Below, piece after piece: positions 1 to 8,095 of a DNA stretch of 64,000 bases. Position numbers and translations under genes: made by a program. Every line of letters begins with the position of its first letter. The stretch's first letter is position 1. The DNA lies in assembly GCA_900764105.1 (NCBI GenBank), contig CAAFMS010000010.1, forward strand, positions 124,001 through 188,000, in the 5' to 3' direction. A model generated the notes under the pieces. It ran no database searches and was not told where the DNA came from. It saw nothing but the letters and a program-made list of their open reading frames with translations. This DNA comes from Clostridia bacterium. Its GTDB lineage: Bacteria; Bacillota; Clostridia; Christensenellales; Borkfalkiaceae.

Positions 1-128
1 TTTTCGCCACTTCGAACGAGTTTTGAAAATATTTTTTGATTTTGCGCTTTGATTTTTGATTATGCGAAAATTCACGTATGATTGCCGCCCCGCTTATGAG
101 TTAAAAGTCATAGAGATTTGACCTCCCC

Positions 129-458
129 CTAGGGAACGCAATTAGACTCTACTACCTCGTCTTCCATTTTCTTGATTTCATCGCATTCCATCAGGGCGAA
201 GTAGTGTACGTACGCACCGTCTAGTTCTTGTGTGTACTCGTGCTTGATGTAGTAACGCCGTTTTAGGAACTCTTCTAATTCAAAGGTCAAGTTATAAGCT
301 GTAATAATATCAATTTGTTTGTTTTTTTGCAACCCGTCGTTGTAGACGCCTTGCAATTCCTTAGTGCTAAGCACCCAGCCTTTTTCACCGCTCTCTTGAG
401 TGTAAATCTCTATAATTTTCATCATTCTTTTTTCTTGAATGTTTTTAAGTTCTACCAC
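129..458 (-). CDS. Hypothetical small protein of the mobile element
   Basis: A 109-residue acidic protein I do not recognise. It starts at GTG directly after the stop of the helicase loader gene; GGAG about 9 nt upstream lies inside the loader's last codons, so the two are translationally coupled. It has no signal peptide, membrane segment or metal motif. The sequence is mostly helical, with two predicted helices around residues 1-25 and 50-75. Its position as last gene of the replication operon suggests an accessory replication or regulatory role, but only context supports that. Confidence 0.6.
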   Translation of the reverse strand: MVELKNIQEKRMMKIIEIYTQESGEKGWVLSTKELQGVYNDGLQKNKQIDIITAYNLTFELEEFLKRRYYIKHEYTQELDGAYVHYFALMECDEIKKMEDEVVESNCVP

Positions 459-459
459 G

Positions 460-1278
460 TCAAATATCTCCGTTAATAAATTTTAATAGATTTTTCTCAT
501 TTTGCTTGCGTACGATGTCACGCATATTTTCGCAGTCTAACTGCTGTTCGAACAGACACGAGCCTTTAATTCGGTGAGCCGTCCGTTCTTCGTAATTGCA
601 GTTCGCCATCAGGGCACTGATTCGGTAATTACTTGAATAGATGGTAGGTTTTTTAGTATTGATACGAGTATTGATAAGGTCAAACGCTATCGTCTGCAAC
701 CAACCAGTACCTGCCTTAACGTTTTCCGTACCGATATCGTCCAAAAAGAGAAAGTCAACCGTTTCGGCTCTATTAAGTACGGCGGACTGCGCCGAGTTAT
801 TTCCAAAGCCTTCTTTTAGTTTTCTCTCAATCTCCACGAAACTGGTAAACAGCACGGTGTATAGCCTATCCGCTAAGGCATTTCCCATACAAGCGGTAAG
901 ATGAGTTTTACCCACGCCCGGAACGCCGTAAAGATAAGCTCCAACGCCTGCCTCATACATCTTTTCTGCGTGTTTACAATAGTTCCGACACATTTGAAAA
1001 ACTGTATTGTTGTTAGGCGTAATCGTAGCCGTATCAAACGTACAGTTTCTAAAATGTTTTCCGAGCGCGCTGTTACGGCGGTATTCTTCCGCTTTGGCTT
1101 TCCGCTCCTGCAGTTTTCGCTCGTTTTCGGCTTTTTTATAAACCTCTTGACGGCACTTGCAGGCAACTGGAAAATACCTGTCATCAATATGACACACCCT
1201 GGGAGTGTGGCAGTTTTTGCAATAGGCAAGTCCGTCTTTGCCCAAGTATTCGTCCGATTGTAGTTCAATCGCATTCAT
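460..1278 (-). CDS. DnaC/IstB-type AAA+ helicase loader
   Basis: A 272-residue AAA+ ATPase of the DnaC/DnaI family, expected to load the replicative helicase at the element's origin. Walker A is GVPGVGKTH (about residues 118-126) and Walker B is FLFLDDIG (about 177-183). The N-terminus has a cysteine cluster (C20, C23, C40, C42 and possibly C29), like the zinc-binding N-domains of DnaI-type loaders. A basic Lys/Arg/Glu helix (45-70) links the domains. It begins 5 nt after the stop of the HTH replication gene. Length and motif order fit phage loaders; a transposon IstB role is unlikely because no transposase is near. Confidence 0.9.
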   Translation of the reverse strand: MNAIELQSDEYLGKDGLAYCKNCHTPRVCHIDDRYFPVACKCRQEVYKKAENERKLQERKAKAEEYRRNSALGKHFRNCTFDTATITPNNNTVFQMCRNYCKHAEKMYEAGVGAYLYGVPGVGKTHLTACMGNALADRLYTVLFTSFVEIERKLKEGFGNNSAQSAVLNRAETVDFLFLDDIGTENVKAGTGWLQTIAFDLINTRINTKKPTIYSSNYRISALMANCNYEERTAHRIKGSCLFEQQLDCENMRDIVRKQNEKNLLKFINGDI

Positions 1279-1283
1279 TAATC

Positions 1284-1706
1284 TTATTCACCCCAGTCGA
1301 TACCATAATTGCTTTCGTAAGAAATATTATTTTTATCTATTCTACTTACTGTATTATGATTAGCGTTTTTATGTGTATGTTTTTCGCATTTTTGAGCGTT
1401 ACCTGCGCTTGTTTTTGACAATGCTATTGAAGAAATCGGTTTAATAATACGCTTACGATAGCCGTTATCGTCTGTAATGCGAATAACGGTTATGAGTTTG
1501 TAACGTTTAAGTACCCCTATCAATCTGCTCACCGATTGAATTGACAGGTTTAATCGCCTTGCAAAATACTTATTTGATGCAAAGCAAAATCCGTCGGTTT
1601 GCGATAAGGTGCAAATCTCTCCGTGCAATATTTTTGCGCGTGGCGGAATAGAAGTAATAGAATTCACTTTTTCGTCCAGTTTTATGTAGTTCCTACTAGT
1701 TATCAA
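1284..1706 (-). CDS. Winged-helix replication initiator-like protein (HTH_36 type)
   Basis: A 140-residue protein whose residues about 10-85 form the winged helix seen at the N-terminus of phage replisome organisers and RepA/DnaD-like proteins (HTH_36): a helix starting PPRAKILHGEI, then a segment with SNKYFARRLN and a recognition helix SIQSVSRLIGVLKR. The C-terminal third is Lys/Asn/Ser-rich and probably disordered. The start is TTG at 1706, chosen because AGGAGG sits 7 nt upstream. Immediately upstream is an 18-bp dyad resembling the XRE operators, so the repressor probably controls it. It pairs with the helicase loader downstream. Confidence 0.72.
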   Translation of the reverse strand: MITSRNYIKLDEKVNSITSIPPRAKILHGEICTLSQTDGFCFASNKYFARRLNLSIQSVSRLIGVLKRYKLITVIRITDDNGYRKRIIKPISSIALSKTSAGNAQKCEKHTHKNANHNTVSRIDKNNISYESNYGIDWGE

Positions 1707-1731
1707 CGTGTTTCCTCCTGTTTATATATTT

Positions 1732-1749
1732 GTTAGCAATTTTGCGAAC
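1732..1749. promoter_or_regulatory. Dyad operator upstream of the replication operon
   Basis: GTTAGCAATTTTGCGAAC is a near-perfect inverted repeat (GTT-N-GCAA / TTGC-N-AAC) just upstream of the leftward replication genes. The core TTGCGAACA recurs twice in the XRE promoter region (2305-2377). Likely binding site of the XRE repressor (inference from shared sequence and position). Confidence 0.5.
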
Positions 1750-1802
1750 ACTTGGATAAAATTAAAAAGGAATCGGCAATTCCTTTTTAGGAGGGGAGCA
1801 GA

Positions 1803-2288
1803 CTAATCTTCTACGTCGGCGTCAAACTTACGAGTTTCCACTCCTTTTGATATAAGACCGTCAACGGCTGAAATTATCGCGAGTGATTCGTCTTCGTTGT
1901 CGACTACGATCAAATCCAAGTTGTCCGCTTGCATTAGTTTTCGAACCACGAGCCTGGCAAATTGATTTTTACGTAAGAATTCAGCCATATCGGGAGCAAG
2001 TTCCTTTCTTCCTAATCCGATTAATTCCATAATCTCATACTCAGTATTTTCATCTACTCTATAAGTAGAAAGAATTTTCTTGATAACATCGCCTACGGGC
2101 GGATAGCGTCTGTCATTTTCAAGGTCGGAAAGGTACGCGGGGGATATGCCTATTTCTCCACAAGCGCCACGAAGCGATAAATTGCATCTTTCTCTTAGCT
2201 GCTTTATCATTTTCCCAAAGGTAACGCCTTCAACGTTTGCAATTACTGCGCCGTCTTCTCTTCTGGGCATAGCCTTATATTTTGCCAT
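1803..2288 (-). CDS. XRE-family transcriptional repressor
   Basis: A 161-residue regulator with a Cro/cI-type HTH at about residues 25-85 (FGKMIKQLRERCNLSLRGAC, then GISPAYLSDLENDRRYP). The C-terminal half is helical and acidic with no peptidase (LexA/ImmA) motif. An upstream in-frame ATG at 2348 exists, but AGGAG 7 nt before 2288 supports the shorter form starting MAKYKAMP. It is probably the element's lysogeny or maintenance repressor: related dyads sit in its own promoter and in front of the replication genes. Confidence 0.88.
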   Translation of the reverse strand: MAKYKAMPRREDGAVIANVEGVTFGKMIKQLRERCNLSLRGACGEIGISPAYLSDLENDRRYPPVGDVIKKILSTYRVDENTEYEIMELIGLGRKELAPDMAEFLRKNQFARLVVRKLMQADNLDLIVVDNEDESLAIISAVDGLISKGVETRKFDADVED

Positions 2289-2304
2289 AGTCTTACTCCT
2301 TTTA

Positions 2305-2377
2305 CATGTGTTCGCATATTTGCTTACATGGATAGTATATGCAAGCAAGATTGATTTATATCATATTTGCGAACATG
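2305..2377. promoter_or_regulatory. XRE promoter region with repeated TTCGCA/TGCGAA operator halves
   Basis: Two related sites about 40 bp apart, TGTTCGCATATTTGC at 2308-2322 and CATATTTGCGAACATG at 2362-2377, are inverted relative to each other and share the core of the dyad at 1732-1749. Paired sites over the repressor promoter fit autoregulation. Confidence 0.45.
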
Positions 2378-2541
2378 TTTTATTATTTTTTTGAAACCTG
2401 CTACTCATTATGCTGACACTCAACTAAATTAGGAACATACGCAGAGAATCTATACATGTTTGCAATGTGGCTAAAAGGGTGACGATATCGAGTTTTATTT
2501 TACTGTGGTTGGTAATGCCTATGTTATTGCCATAAATTTAT

Positions 2542-2559
2542 GTCACCAAATTTGGTGAC
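2542..2559. other. Perfect 18-bp palindrome, possible operator or hairpin
   Basis: GTCACCAAATTTGGTGAC is fully palindromic and followed by CTTTTTGG. It could be a compact terminator for rightward transcription or a protein site (excisionase or a second regulator). No gene between 2349 and 2700 is convincing. Confidence 0.4.
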
Positions 2560-2619
2560 CTTTTTGGTTCCCTTGGCTTTTTGAAGGCTACAACAGTTAT
2601 TAAACGATATAGAAATTAT

Positions 2620-2678
2620 GCAAAATACGGCGTGTACACGGCAAAAATCGTGCAAAATATGCATTTTAGGTATTTTGC
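2620..2678. repeat. Three GCAAAATAY repeats next to the att site, candidate integrase arm sites
   Basis: GCAAAATAC (2620-2628), GCAAAATAT (2652-2660) and an inverted GCAAAATAC (2670-2678) lie 27 to 85 bp inside the tRNA junction, the usual place of arm-type integrase or excisionase sites. Function is inferred from position only. Confidence 0.35.
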
Positions 2679-2704
2679 AAACCCTACATTAGGATCAGAT
2701 ATAT

Positions 2705-2749
2705 CCTCCTAAGGGTTAGTTATGGGTTCGATTCCCGTCAGGAGTACCA
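2705..2749 (+). pseudogene. 3' half of tRNA-Arg(CCT): attachment-site junction
   Basis: The sequence reads as a tRNA from the anticodon loop onward: loop CTCCTAA (2706-2712, anticodon CCT), 3' anticodon strand GGGTT, a 4-nt variable region, T-arm ATGGG/TTCGATT/CCCGT (2722-2738), acceptor strand CAGGAGT, discriminator A and encoded CCA (2747-2749). Bases upstream (ATATC) do not pair with GGGTT and no D-arm or 5' acceptor strand (expected ACTCCTG) is present. This is the copy left on the far side of an element that inserted in the 3' half of a tRNA-Arg gene. Confidence 0.85.
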
Positions 2750-2789
2750 AAAAACGCCGAATGCAATTTTGCATTCGGCGTTTTTTGGT
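2746..2789 (+). terminator. Bidirectional tRNA terminator, perfect long palindrome
   Basis: From the CCA end the sequence folds as ACCAAAAAACGCCGAATGCAA, a 2-nt loop and the exact complement ending in a T-run. This is the original chromosomal terminator of the tRNA-Arg gene; its right arm was copied again at 2907 onward. Confidence 0.8.
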
Positions 2790-3025
2790 ATTCTTTCTCG
2801 TGAATCGCCCTTGGTTCGTCAATATGGCTTGCCATATTCTTGCCGAGGGATTCCCGCTTGCGGGAAACGGCAAATTCCCGTATCCAATATTAGCAAGAGC
2901 AATCATTGCAATTTTGCATTCGGCGTTTTTTGGTATTCTTTCTCGTGAATCGCCCTCGGTTCGTCAATATGGCTTGCCATATTCTTGCCGAGGGACTCCC
3001 GCTTGCGGGAAACGGCAAATTCCCG
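2762..3025. repeat. Tandem duplication: two 119-bp copies
   Basis: Copy 1 is 2762-2880 and copy 2 is 2907-3025, offset 145 bp and differing at only two positions seen (T/C in CCCTTGG versus CCCTCGG, and GGGATTC versus GGGACTC). Each contains the terminator right arm plus the inverted repeats AATATGG/CCATATT and TTCCCGC/GCGGGAA. No plausible gene is present here. Confidence 0.85.
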
Positions 3026-3095
3026 CCGTATAAAAGTTGCGGCAGCCCTATTTTTTAACCCCTCTCGCAAATCGTCCTTCCGTTTAAAAAATCTC

Positions 3096-3128
3096 GACCG
3101 TTTTTTCTAAAAATAACGGTCTTTTTTT
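3096..3128 (+). terminator. Rho-independent terminator
   Basis: Stem GACCGTT/AACGGTC followed by seven T. It isolates the glycan operon promoter just downstream from upstream transcription. Confidence 0.7.
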
Positions 3129-3167
3129 ACGCAATAAAAATTTCCGAAAAAATTTTTTGTAAAAGTA

Positions 3168-3196
3168 TTGACAAATGCTCAAATTGGGTGTATAGT
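3168..3196 (+). promoter_or_regulatory. Sigma-A promoter of the glycan-use operon
   Basis: TTGACA, 17 bp, TATAGT. It leaves an untranslated leader of about 170 nt before the binding-protein gene, containing a 15-bp dyad near its 3' end. Confidence 0.75.
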
Positions 3197-3342
3197 AGAA
3201 ACGAGTTTTTAAAGTGTGTTAAAAAATTGGCAGAAAAATACAAAACGAAGTTAAAAATAACATTTAATCGTTGAAATGCACGGTTTTGTTTTGATTTTCG
3301 ACGCGGTAGGAACTTTAATTTTTGCATTTTTCGGCTCAATTA

Positions 3343-3357
3343 TTTAACAGGGTTAAA
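3343..3357 (+). promoter_or_regulatory. Dyad TTTAAC-AGG-GTTAAA, possible ROK operator
   Basis: A perfect inverted repeat with a 3-bp centre, 20 bp before the first gene of the operon. It resembles the TTAATAC-ACA-GTATTAA dyad at the ROK regulator's own promoter (14609-14625) in architecture, not closely in sequence. Confidence 0.3.
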
Positions 3358-3377
3358 AAACATCACGGAGGTTTAAA

Positions 3378-4790
3378 ATGATGAAAAAATTTTTTGCAAT
3401 CCTTCTGTCTTTTGTCGCCGCTTGTCTGATTGTCGGTTGCGGCAAACCGGCAGACAAAGGCAATTACGTCGCGACGGTGAAAATCGGCTATTACGAAGCG
3501 GGTTACGGTACGCAGTTTATGGATTATTGGACTACCGAATATAATAAGGCGCACCCCGACGAGCAGATTTACTTCGACGTAGACCCCAACGTCGGCGCGA
3601 CGGTAATAGGTCCCGCGCTTCAGAATAACGCGGGAATTTACGATATTTATCTTTCGCTTGCAACGAACTGGTACGGGTGGGCGAGATCGGGTTGGATAGA
3701 ACCGCTCGACGATATAGGCGATATGATAAATCCCGACGGGGTCAGATTTGACGATGCGTACACGCTCGACGTTTACCGTAATTTCGGTTATATCGACGGA
3801 CACAGATACGTTTTGTCTCAGACCGGAGGATCAACCGGCAACGGATTCGTATACAGCGAAAAACTGTTTAAGAAACACGGCTGGAAAGTTCCCGAAACGG
3901 TTGACGAATTATACGAACTCGTTGAAACGATAAATAACGATCCCGTAAATACGGATAACGATCCGAATAACGATATTGCGCCCTTCGGTTGGGGCGGTCA
4001 GGTTATGGCTTACTGGGATACCGTCGTAAGCATGTGGTGGGCGCAGTATGAAGGCGAAGAATACATTGCCGATTTCTATAAGAATCCGTCGCCCGAGAAG
4101 TATCAGAACAGAGAGGGACTTAAAAAGGCTCTTCAGGTATTCGAAAATCTCATTTGTACGGGCGAGGGGAAACCGAAGAATTCTATGGAAGGCGCCATGG
4201 GTAAAAACCATCTGCTTATGCAAAACGATTTCGTTCAGTATAAATGCGCGATGCTCTCGGGTTATTACGGAATAATCAACGAAACCGCGAGTTATATAGA
4301 TCCGGACTGCGACCTTAAAGTATTTTTCCCCGCGATCGAAGGCGCGAAAACGGACGAGAACGGAAATCCGATCATAATCAATATAGCGGACTCTTCCAAG
4401 TGCGACTTTATGTTTATAAGCAAGGCGAGTACGGTTAAGGATTACGCGAAAAAATTCCTCGTGTGGATTTCCGGTCGCGACTGCGCGAGCGCGTACATAA
4501 AGTATACGGGCGGCGGATCTCCTTTCGCTTACGATGAAGAAAAGTTGGGCGAAATTCCCACCCTTCTTCGTTCGGTACTCGATATGGGTAAACAGCCCAA
4601 TTTCAAGGTTGTCGATATAACTACCGACAACGCGATAGCGAAAATAGGCAAAATAGTTATGTGGCCTGCGGGCGAGCCGTACACTGCGATGGTGAATAAC
4701 AACAAATCGCCTGCGGCGTCCATAAGAGATCAATACAATTACGTTCTCGAAAACTGGACGGCGTGGGAAAAATTAGCGGGGCTTAAGTAA
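3378..4790 (+). CDS. Sugar ABC transporter, extracellular solute-binding lipoprotein (family 1)
   Basis: A 470-residue lipoprotein. The signal peptide (MMKKFFAILLSFVAACLIVG) ends at a lipobox with acylated C21. The rest fits family-1 carbohydrate-binding proteins (SBP_bac_1): an N-lobe strand VKIGYYEAGYGTQFMDYWTTE, the conserved TGGSTGNGFVYSEKLFKKHGW segment near residue 150, and aromatic-rich C-lobe segments suited to stacking on sugars. Good RBS (GGAGG) upstream. It is followed 2 nt later by its two permeases, so it is the capture subunit of a glycan-oligomer importer. The ligand is not visible; neighbouring enzymes suggest a rhamnose- or acetyl-decorated heteroglycan. Confidence 0.92.
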   Translation: MMKKFFAILLSFVAACLIVGCGKPADKGNYVATVKIGYYEAGYGTQFMDYWTTEYNKAHPDEQIYFDVDPNVGATVIGPALQNNAGIYDIYLSLATNWYGWARSGWIEPLDDIGDMINPDGVRFDDAYTLDVYRNFGYIDGHRYVLSQTGGSTGNGFVYSEKLFKKHGWKVPETVDELYELVETINNDPVNTDNDPNNDIAPFGWGGQVMAYWDTVVSMWWAQYEGEEYIADFYKNPSPEKYQNREGLKKALQVFENLICTGEGKPKNSMEGAMGKNHLLMQNDFVQYKCAMLSGYYGIINETASYIDPDCDLKVFFPAIEGAKTDENGNPIIINIADSSKCDFMFISKASTVKDYAKKFLVWISGRDCASAYIKYTGGGSPFAYDEEKLGEIPTLLRSVLDMGKQPNFKVVDITTDNAIAKIGKIVMWPAGEPYTAMVNNNKSPAASIRDQYNYVLENWTAWEKLAGLK

Positions 4791-4792
4791 AA

Positions 4793-5764
4793 ATGACTTC
4801 TGTAAATAAAACAGACGAAGAAATTCAGGAGTCGTTGAAAAAAGGAAGGAAAAGAAGAAAAATCAGGCGCGCGATTTTTATAACGTCGATGCTGATCGTT
4901 CCCGTAATACAGTTTCTTATATTTTATGTTTACATAAATCTGGACAGTTTTCCGCTGGCATTCCAAAGCAAAAACGTTTATTTCAACAAGATCGAATGGG
5001 TGGGATGGCAAAACTTTACGAAAGTGTTCAGGGAAATAAAAAACAACGGTGAAACGGGAACTCTCGGCAGGGCGATATTCAATTCGATTTTATATTTCGT
5101 ATTCAATACGTTCGTCATGACGCCGATGACCATTCTTCTTGCATTCTTTTTCTGGAAGAAGATGCCGGGGTATAGAATATTCAGATTTACGTTTTTGTTA
5201 CCGAGTCTTATGCCGGGGGTCATTCTTCCGATGTTGTTCAGTTTTATGCTCGATTCTTCCATGGGCGTACTGACTCCGCTTTTCAGGGCGATCGGGTTAG
5301 GAGATCTCGTTCCGGTCAACGGTTGGCTCGGCACCTATGAAACGGCGCAGACGATGATTATAGTATATATGTTCTGGTCGGGTTGCGGCACGAGCATAAT
5401 GCTTATGAGCGGAAATATAAATCGTTTGCCTGCGGAGGTGTTTGAAAGCGCGAGATTGGACGGCGTAAATATCTTTCAGGAACTCTGGCATCTGGTTATA
5501 CCTATGATATTGCCGCTCTTTTCGATAATGATAATATCGGGCGTCAACACCATACTCGGCATATATCTGCCCCCGATGCTTTTAACCAAGGGTGGTCCGG
5601 GCGGTACCACAAAGACGATTGCCTACCTGATAATGGATTGGACGACGCAGGGCGAAGAGGGCGTTGCCGCCGCCGCGGGGTTGCTGTTCAGTTGTATAGC
5701 GATTCCTCTCGTATTCGGTCTTAAAGCCCTTCTTGAAAAAATCACTCCGGAGGTGCAATATTGA
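4793..5764 (+). CDS. Carbohydrate ABC transporter permease, MalF type
   Basis: A 323-residue inner-membrane permease with about six membrane segments (first at about residues 28-50). The EAA loop that docks the ATPase is EVFESARLDGVNIFQELWHL running to IPMILP (about 215-241). A basic, charged N-terminus precedes the first helix. It overlaps the next permease by 4 nt, indicating coupled translation and a heterodimeric channel. No ATP-binding subunit follows, as in Firmicute importers that borrow a shared MsmX-type ATPase. Confidence 0.92.
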   Translation: MTSVNKTDEEIQESLKKGRKRRKIRRAIFITSMLIVPVIQFLIFYVYINLDSFPLAFQSKNVYFNKIEWVGWQNFTKVFREIKNNGETGTLGRAIFNSILYFVFNTFVMTPMTILLAFFFWKKMPGYRIFRFTFLLPSLMPGVILPMLFSFMLDSSMGVLTPLFRAIGLGDLVPVNGWLGTYETAQTMIIVYMFWSGCGTSIMLMSGNINRLPAEVFESARLDGVNIFQELWHLVIPMILPLFSIMIISGVNTILGIYLPPMLLTKGGPGGTTKTIAYLIMDWTTQGEEGVAAAAGLLFSCIAIPLVFGLKALLEKITPEVQY

Positions 5765-6684
5765 ATATCGATAAAAAGACTTTGAAAAAAGTCAACCGTC
5801 TTGAAAATAAGATGGAAAAGCGTTCGAAAGGCGAAACGATATTCCTGTGGACGCTTTGCGTAGTATTCGCGATATATACGATAACGCTTTTTTATCCGTT
5901 ATACTGGGCGATTATAAGTTCTCTGAAAAGCACGCGCGAGTTTTTTAAATCGCCTTACGCGTTACCGGGGCGGAACATCGACGGCGAGCAGTTCTATATT
6001 ACGTTCGAGAACTTTAAAGAGGCAATGCAGGTAAAAGTCGGCAAGTCGAATATTGTGCAGATGTTCGGAAACAGCCTTTTCATAACTTTTTTTGCGCTAA
6101 TCATCGCGCTTATGGAATGTACGATGACGGGTTACGTCCTCTCGATGTATAAGTTTCCGGGGAGCAAAGCGATATACAACTTTATGATACTCATAATGAT
6201 GATACCGCTTGCCGGTTCGACCCCGTCGCTTTATAAGTTCTATTGTCAGACGGGACTTTACGACACGCGAATAGGACTTATCCTGCTGTATACGGGCGGT
6301 TTCGGTTATCCGTTTATGTTGCTTTACAACTTCTTTTTAGGGGTGTCGTGGTCTTACGGCGAGGCCGCCATGATAGACGGCGCGTCCGACTGGGGAGTAT
6401 TCTTCAAAATTATGTTGCCGCAGGCTTTAGGAATGGAACTCGCGATTGCCGTAATGTCGTTTATGGGTATTTACGGAGACTATACGAACCCTTATTTGTT
6501 TCTGAAAAGTCATCCGACGTTGTCTGTCGGAATAACGACGTTAAGCAACAGATTGCAAGGACAGGGGAGATATCCCGCGGCTTTTGCCGCAATGCTTATC
6601 GCTTGCGTGCCGACGTGGATTTTCTATATCGTAACGAACAAGAAAATGTACGGTCTTAAAATTGATACCGGAATAAAAGGATAA
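5761..6684 (+). CDS. Carbohydrate ABC transporter permease, MalG type
   Basis: A 307-residue second permease. The start is TTG at 5761, overlapping the previous stop, with GGAGGTG about 6 nt upstream. Six predicted membrane helices begin at about residue 28. The EAA motif is YGEAAMIDGASDWGVFFKIMLP (from about 199). It partners the upstream MalF-type permease and the lipoprotein at 3378. Confidence 0.92.
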   Translation: MNIDKKTLKKVNRLENKMEKRSKGETIFLWTLCVVFAIYTITLFYPLYWAIISSLKSTREFFKSPYALPGRNIDGEQFYITFENFKEAMQVKVGKSNIVQMFGNSLFITFFALIIALMECTMTGYVLSMYKFPGSKAIYNFMILIMMIPLAGSTPSLYKFYCQTGLYDTRIGLILLYTGGFGYPFMLLYNFFLGVSWSYGEAAMIDGASDWGVFFKIMLPQALGMELAIAVMSFMGIYGDYTNPYLFLKSHPTLSVGITTLSNRLQGQGRYPAAFAAMLIACVPTWIFYIVTNKKMYGLKIDTGIKG

Positions 6685-6703
6685 AAAATAAATAAAGGAT
6701 AAA

Positions 6704-8083
6704 ATGATGAAAAAATTTTTAAAAACCGGAGTCGCAGCGGTTCTTCTTGCGGCAAGCGTCGTATGCGCGGCGTGTAGCGGAGGTAATTCAAACATGGTAA
6801 AGGGAATGCCGGATTATTCGGCGGATGAAAAAGTAAAAGAGTTTATGCTCGGCGGCTATTGCGCGCCGCACAGCGGAATTTTCAACAACGGCGTAGACGA
6901 CGACTACGTTACGGAAGAGGCTTATAAGCAAATGCGCGAAGCGGGGTTGGATTACATACTCACGCTTTACGACGTGTATAATCCCGACAACCCGACGCAG
7001 ATACTCAAACATCTGAATTACGCCGCGAAGGCGGGAGTCAAAGTGCTTGTCCGTTGGGACGGAATAGTGGGAATGGGCAGCGCGACTGCCGCGGAGATGG
7101 AAAAGGCATTGGCGCCCATCAAGGACCATCCCGCGTTCTGGGGCATTTTTGCAAAAGACGAGCCGTCCGCGTCGTGGTTCAACGACCTCGGTAAAGCGTG
7201 CGAAGTCTATAAGCAGGTTTGTCCGGATAAATACTATTACGTCAATTTATTCCCGAACTACGCGAATACCGAACAACTCGGCGCGGACTCGTACAGGAAA
7301 TACGTCAACCTTTATTGCTATAAGGTCAACAACGGAATGATAATCGAGGACCACTATCCGTTCGGACACGTTCAGGGTTCTAATAAATACGATGTAAATA
7401 CGGCGTATCTTTCCAACCTCGAAGTTATCCAGAAATACGCGAAATACTATAAACGCGAGCATTGGGAATATATTCAGGGCGAAACGTGCGGTAACGGCTC
7501 TAAAACCCCCGATTATTACGATATGCGTTTCCAGATTTACACGAGTATGTGTTACGGAGTGATAAACATGCAGTACTTCTGCTACTTTTCTCCCTTCGCG
7601 GGCATGAAAGGCGAAACGGCGGCGTTTATCGACTGCGAAGGCAAGCCTACCGATATTTATTACGGAGGACAAAAAATCAACGCGGAAATTCATAAATTCG
7701 ACCACGTTTATCTGAATTACGTAAATAACTACGTCGGAGTTATGACCAAAATAGGCAGCAAGAACGAAAAGGGAACTCAACCGGCGTTCGAGGGACTGAG
7801 CGAAACGATAAGTTCGCACGAGAGAATAGCGAGTTTCGACGCAGAGCAGGACGCGATTATCGGAGCGTATAAAGACGGCGACGGTCGCGACGGATTTATG
7901 GTGTGCAACTATACCGTTCCCGCTTATAGAATTAAAAACAAAATTTCTTTGAAGTTTAACGATTGCGACGGCGTCATATATTATCGCGAAGGCGAGTACA
8001 ACTTCGTCGAAGCGAAAAAAGGCGTGTTTGACATCGAATTGGACGCGGGCGAAGGAATCTTCGTTATTCCCGTAAAGAGATAA
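6704..8083 (+). CDS. TIM-barrel glycosidase-like lipoprotein
   Basis: A 459-residue lipoprotein (lipobox VCAAC, acylated C24). The mature part reads as a (beta/alpha)8 barrel: EFMLGGYCAPHSG, then AGLDYILTLYDVYN, AGVKVLVRWDG, HPAFWGIFAKDEPS, KYYYVNLFPNY, EYIQGETCGNG. Glutamates in AKDEPS and IQGETCG sit where clan-A glycoside hydrolases place acid/base and nucleophile, so surface glycosidase activity is plausible but the family is not identified. The C-terminal about 110 residues form a beta-rich domain ending in VFDIELDAGEGIFVIPVKR, like accessory domains of GH proteins. Cotranscribed with the importer. Confidence 0.7.
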   Translation: MMKKFLKTGVAAVLLAASVVCAACSGGNSNMVKGMPDYSADEKVKEFMLGGYCAPHSGIFNNGVDDDYVTEEAYKQMREAGLDYILTLYDVYNPDNPTQILKHLNYAAKAGVKVLVRWDGIVGMGSATAAEMEKALAPIKDHPAFWGIFAKDEPSASWFNDLGKACEVYKQVCPDKYYYVNLFPNYANTEQLGADSYRKYVNLYCYKVNNGMIIEDHYPFGHVQGSNKYDVNTAYLSNLEVIQKYAKYYKREHWEYIQGETCGNGSKTPDYYDMRFQIYTSMCYGVINMQYFCYFSPFAGMKGETAAFIDCEGKPTDIYYGGQKINAEIHKFDHVYLNYVNNYVGVMTKIGSKNEKGTQPAFEGLSETISSHERIASFDAEQDAIIGAYKDGDGRDGFMVCNYTVPAYRIKNKISLKFNDCDGVIYYREGEYNFVEAKKGVFDIELDAGEGIFVIPVKR

Positions 8084-8095
8084 GGAGAAAAAAAG

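Larger units (their letters stand above)
1..2749. mobile_element. Right end of an integrated mobile element (phage or ICE-like), replication module
   Basis: All genes here run leftward and are typical of phage or integrative-element replication modules: XRE repressor, HTH replication protein, DnaC-type loader, small unknown. The segment stops at a 3' tRNA half (2705-2749) with no 5' half in front of it, the usual scar of integration into a tRNA gene. On this reading the element extends beyond the left edge, where the intact tRNA-Arg and probably the integrase lie. No integrase or structural gene is visible, so phage, ICE or satellite cannot be decided. Bases 1-128 hold nothing I recognise. 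Confidence 0.72.

Noticed and set aside
2762..3025. Tandem repeats considered as a CRISPR array
   Set aside because: Only two copies of 119 bp with a short spacer and no cas genes; a tandem duplication instead.
2709..3033. Overlapping frames of about 65 and 103 codons on both strands
   Set aside because: They run through the tRNA remnant, the terminator palindrome and the tandem repeat; repeated sequence, not genes.
3909..4733. Long open frame opposite the solute-binding protein gene
   Set aside because: Antisense shadow caused by the GC-rich codon pattern; Arg/Val/Tyr-rich translation with no family features. Similar shadows occur opposite most large genes here.
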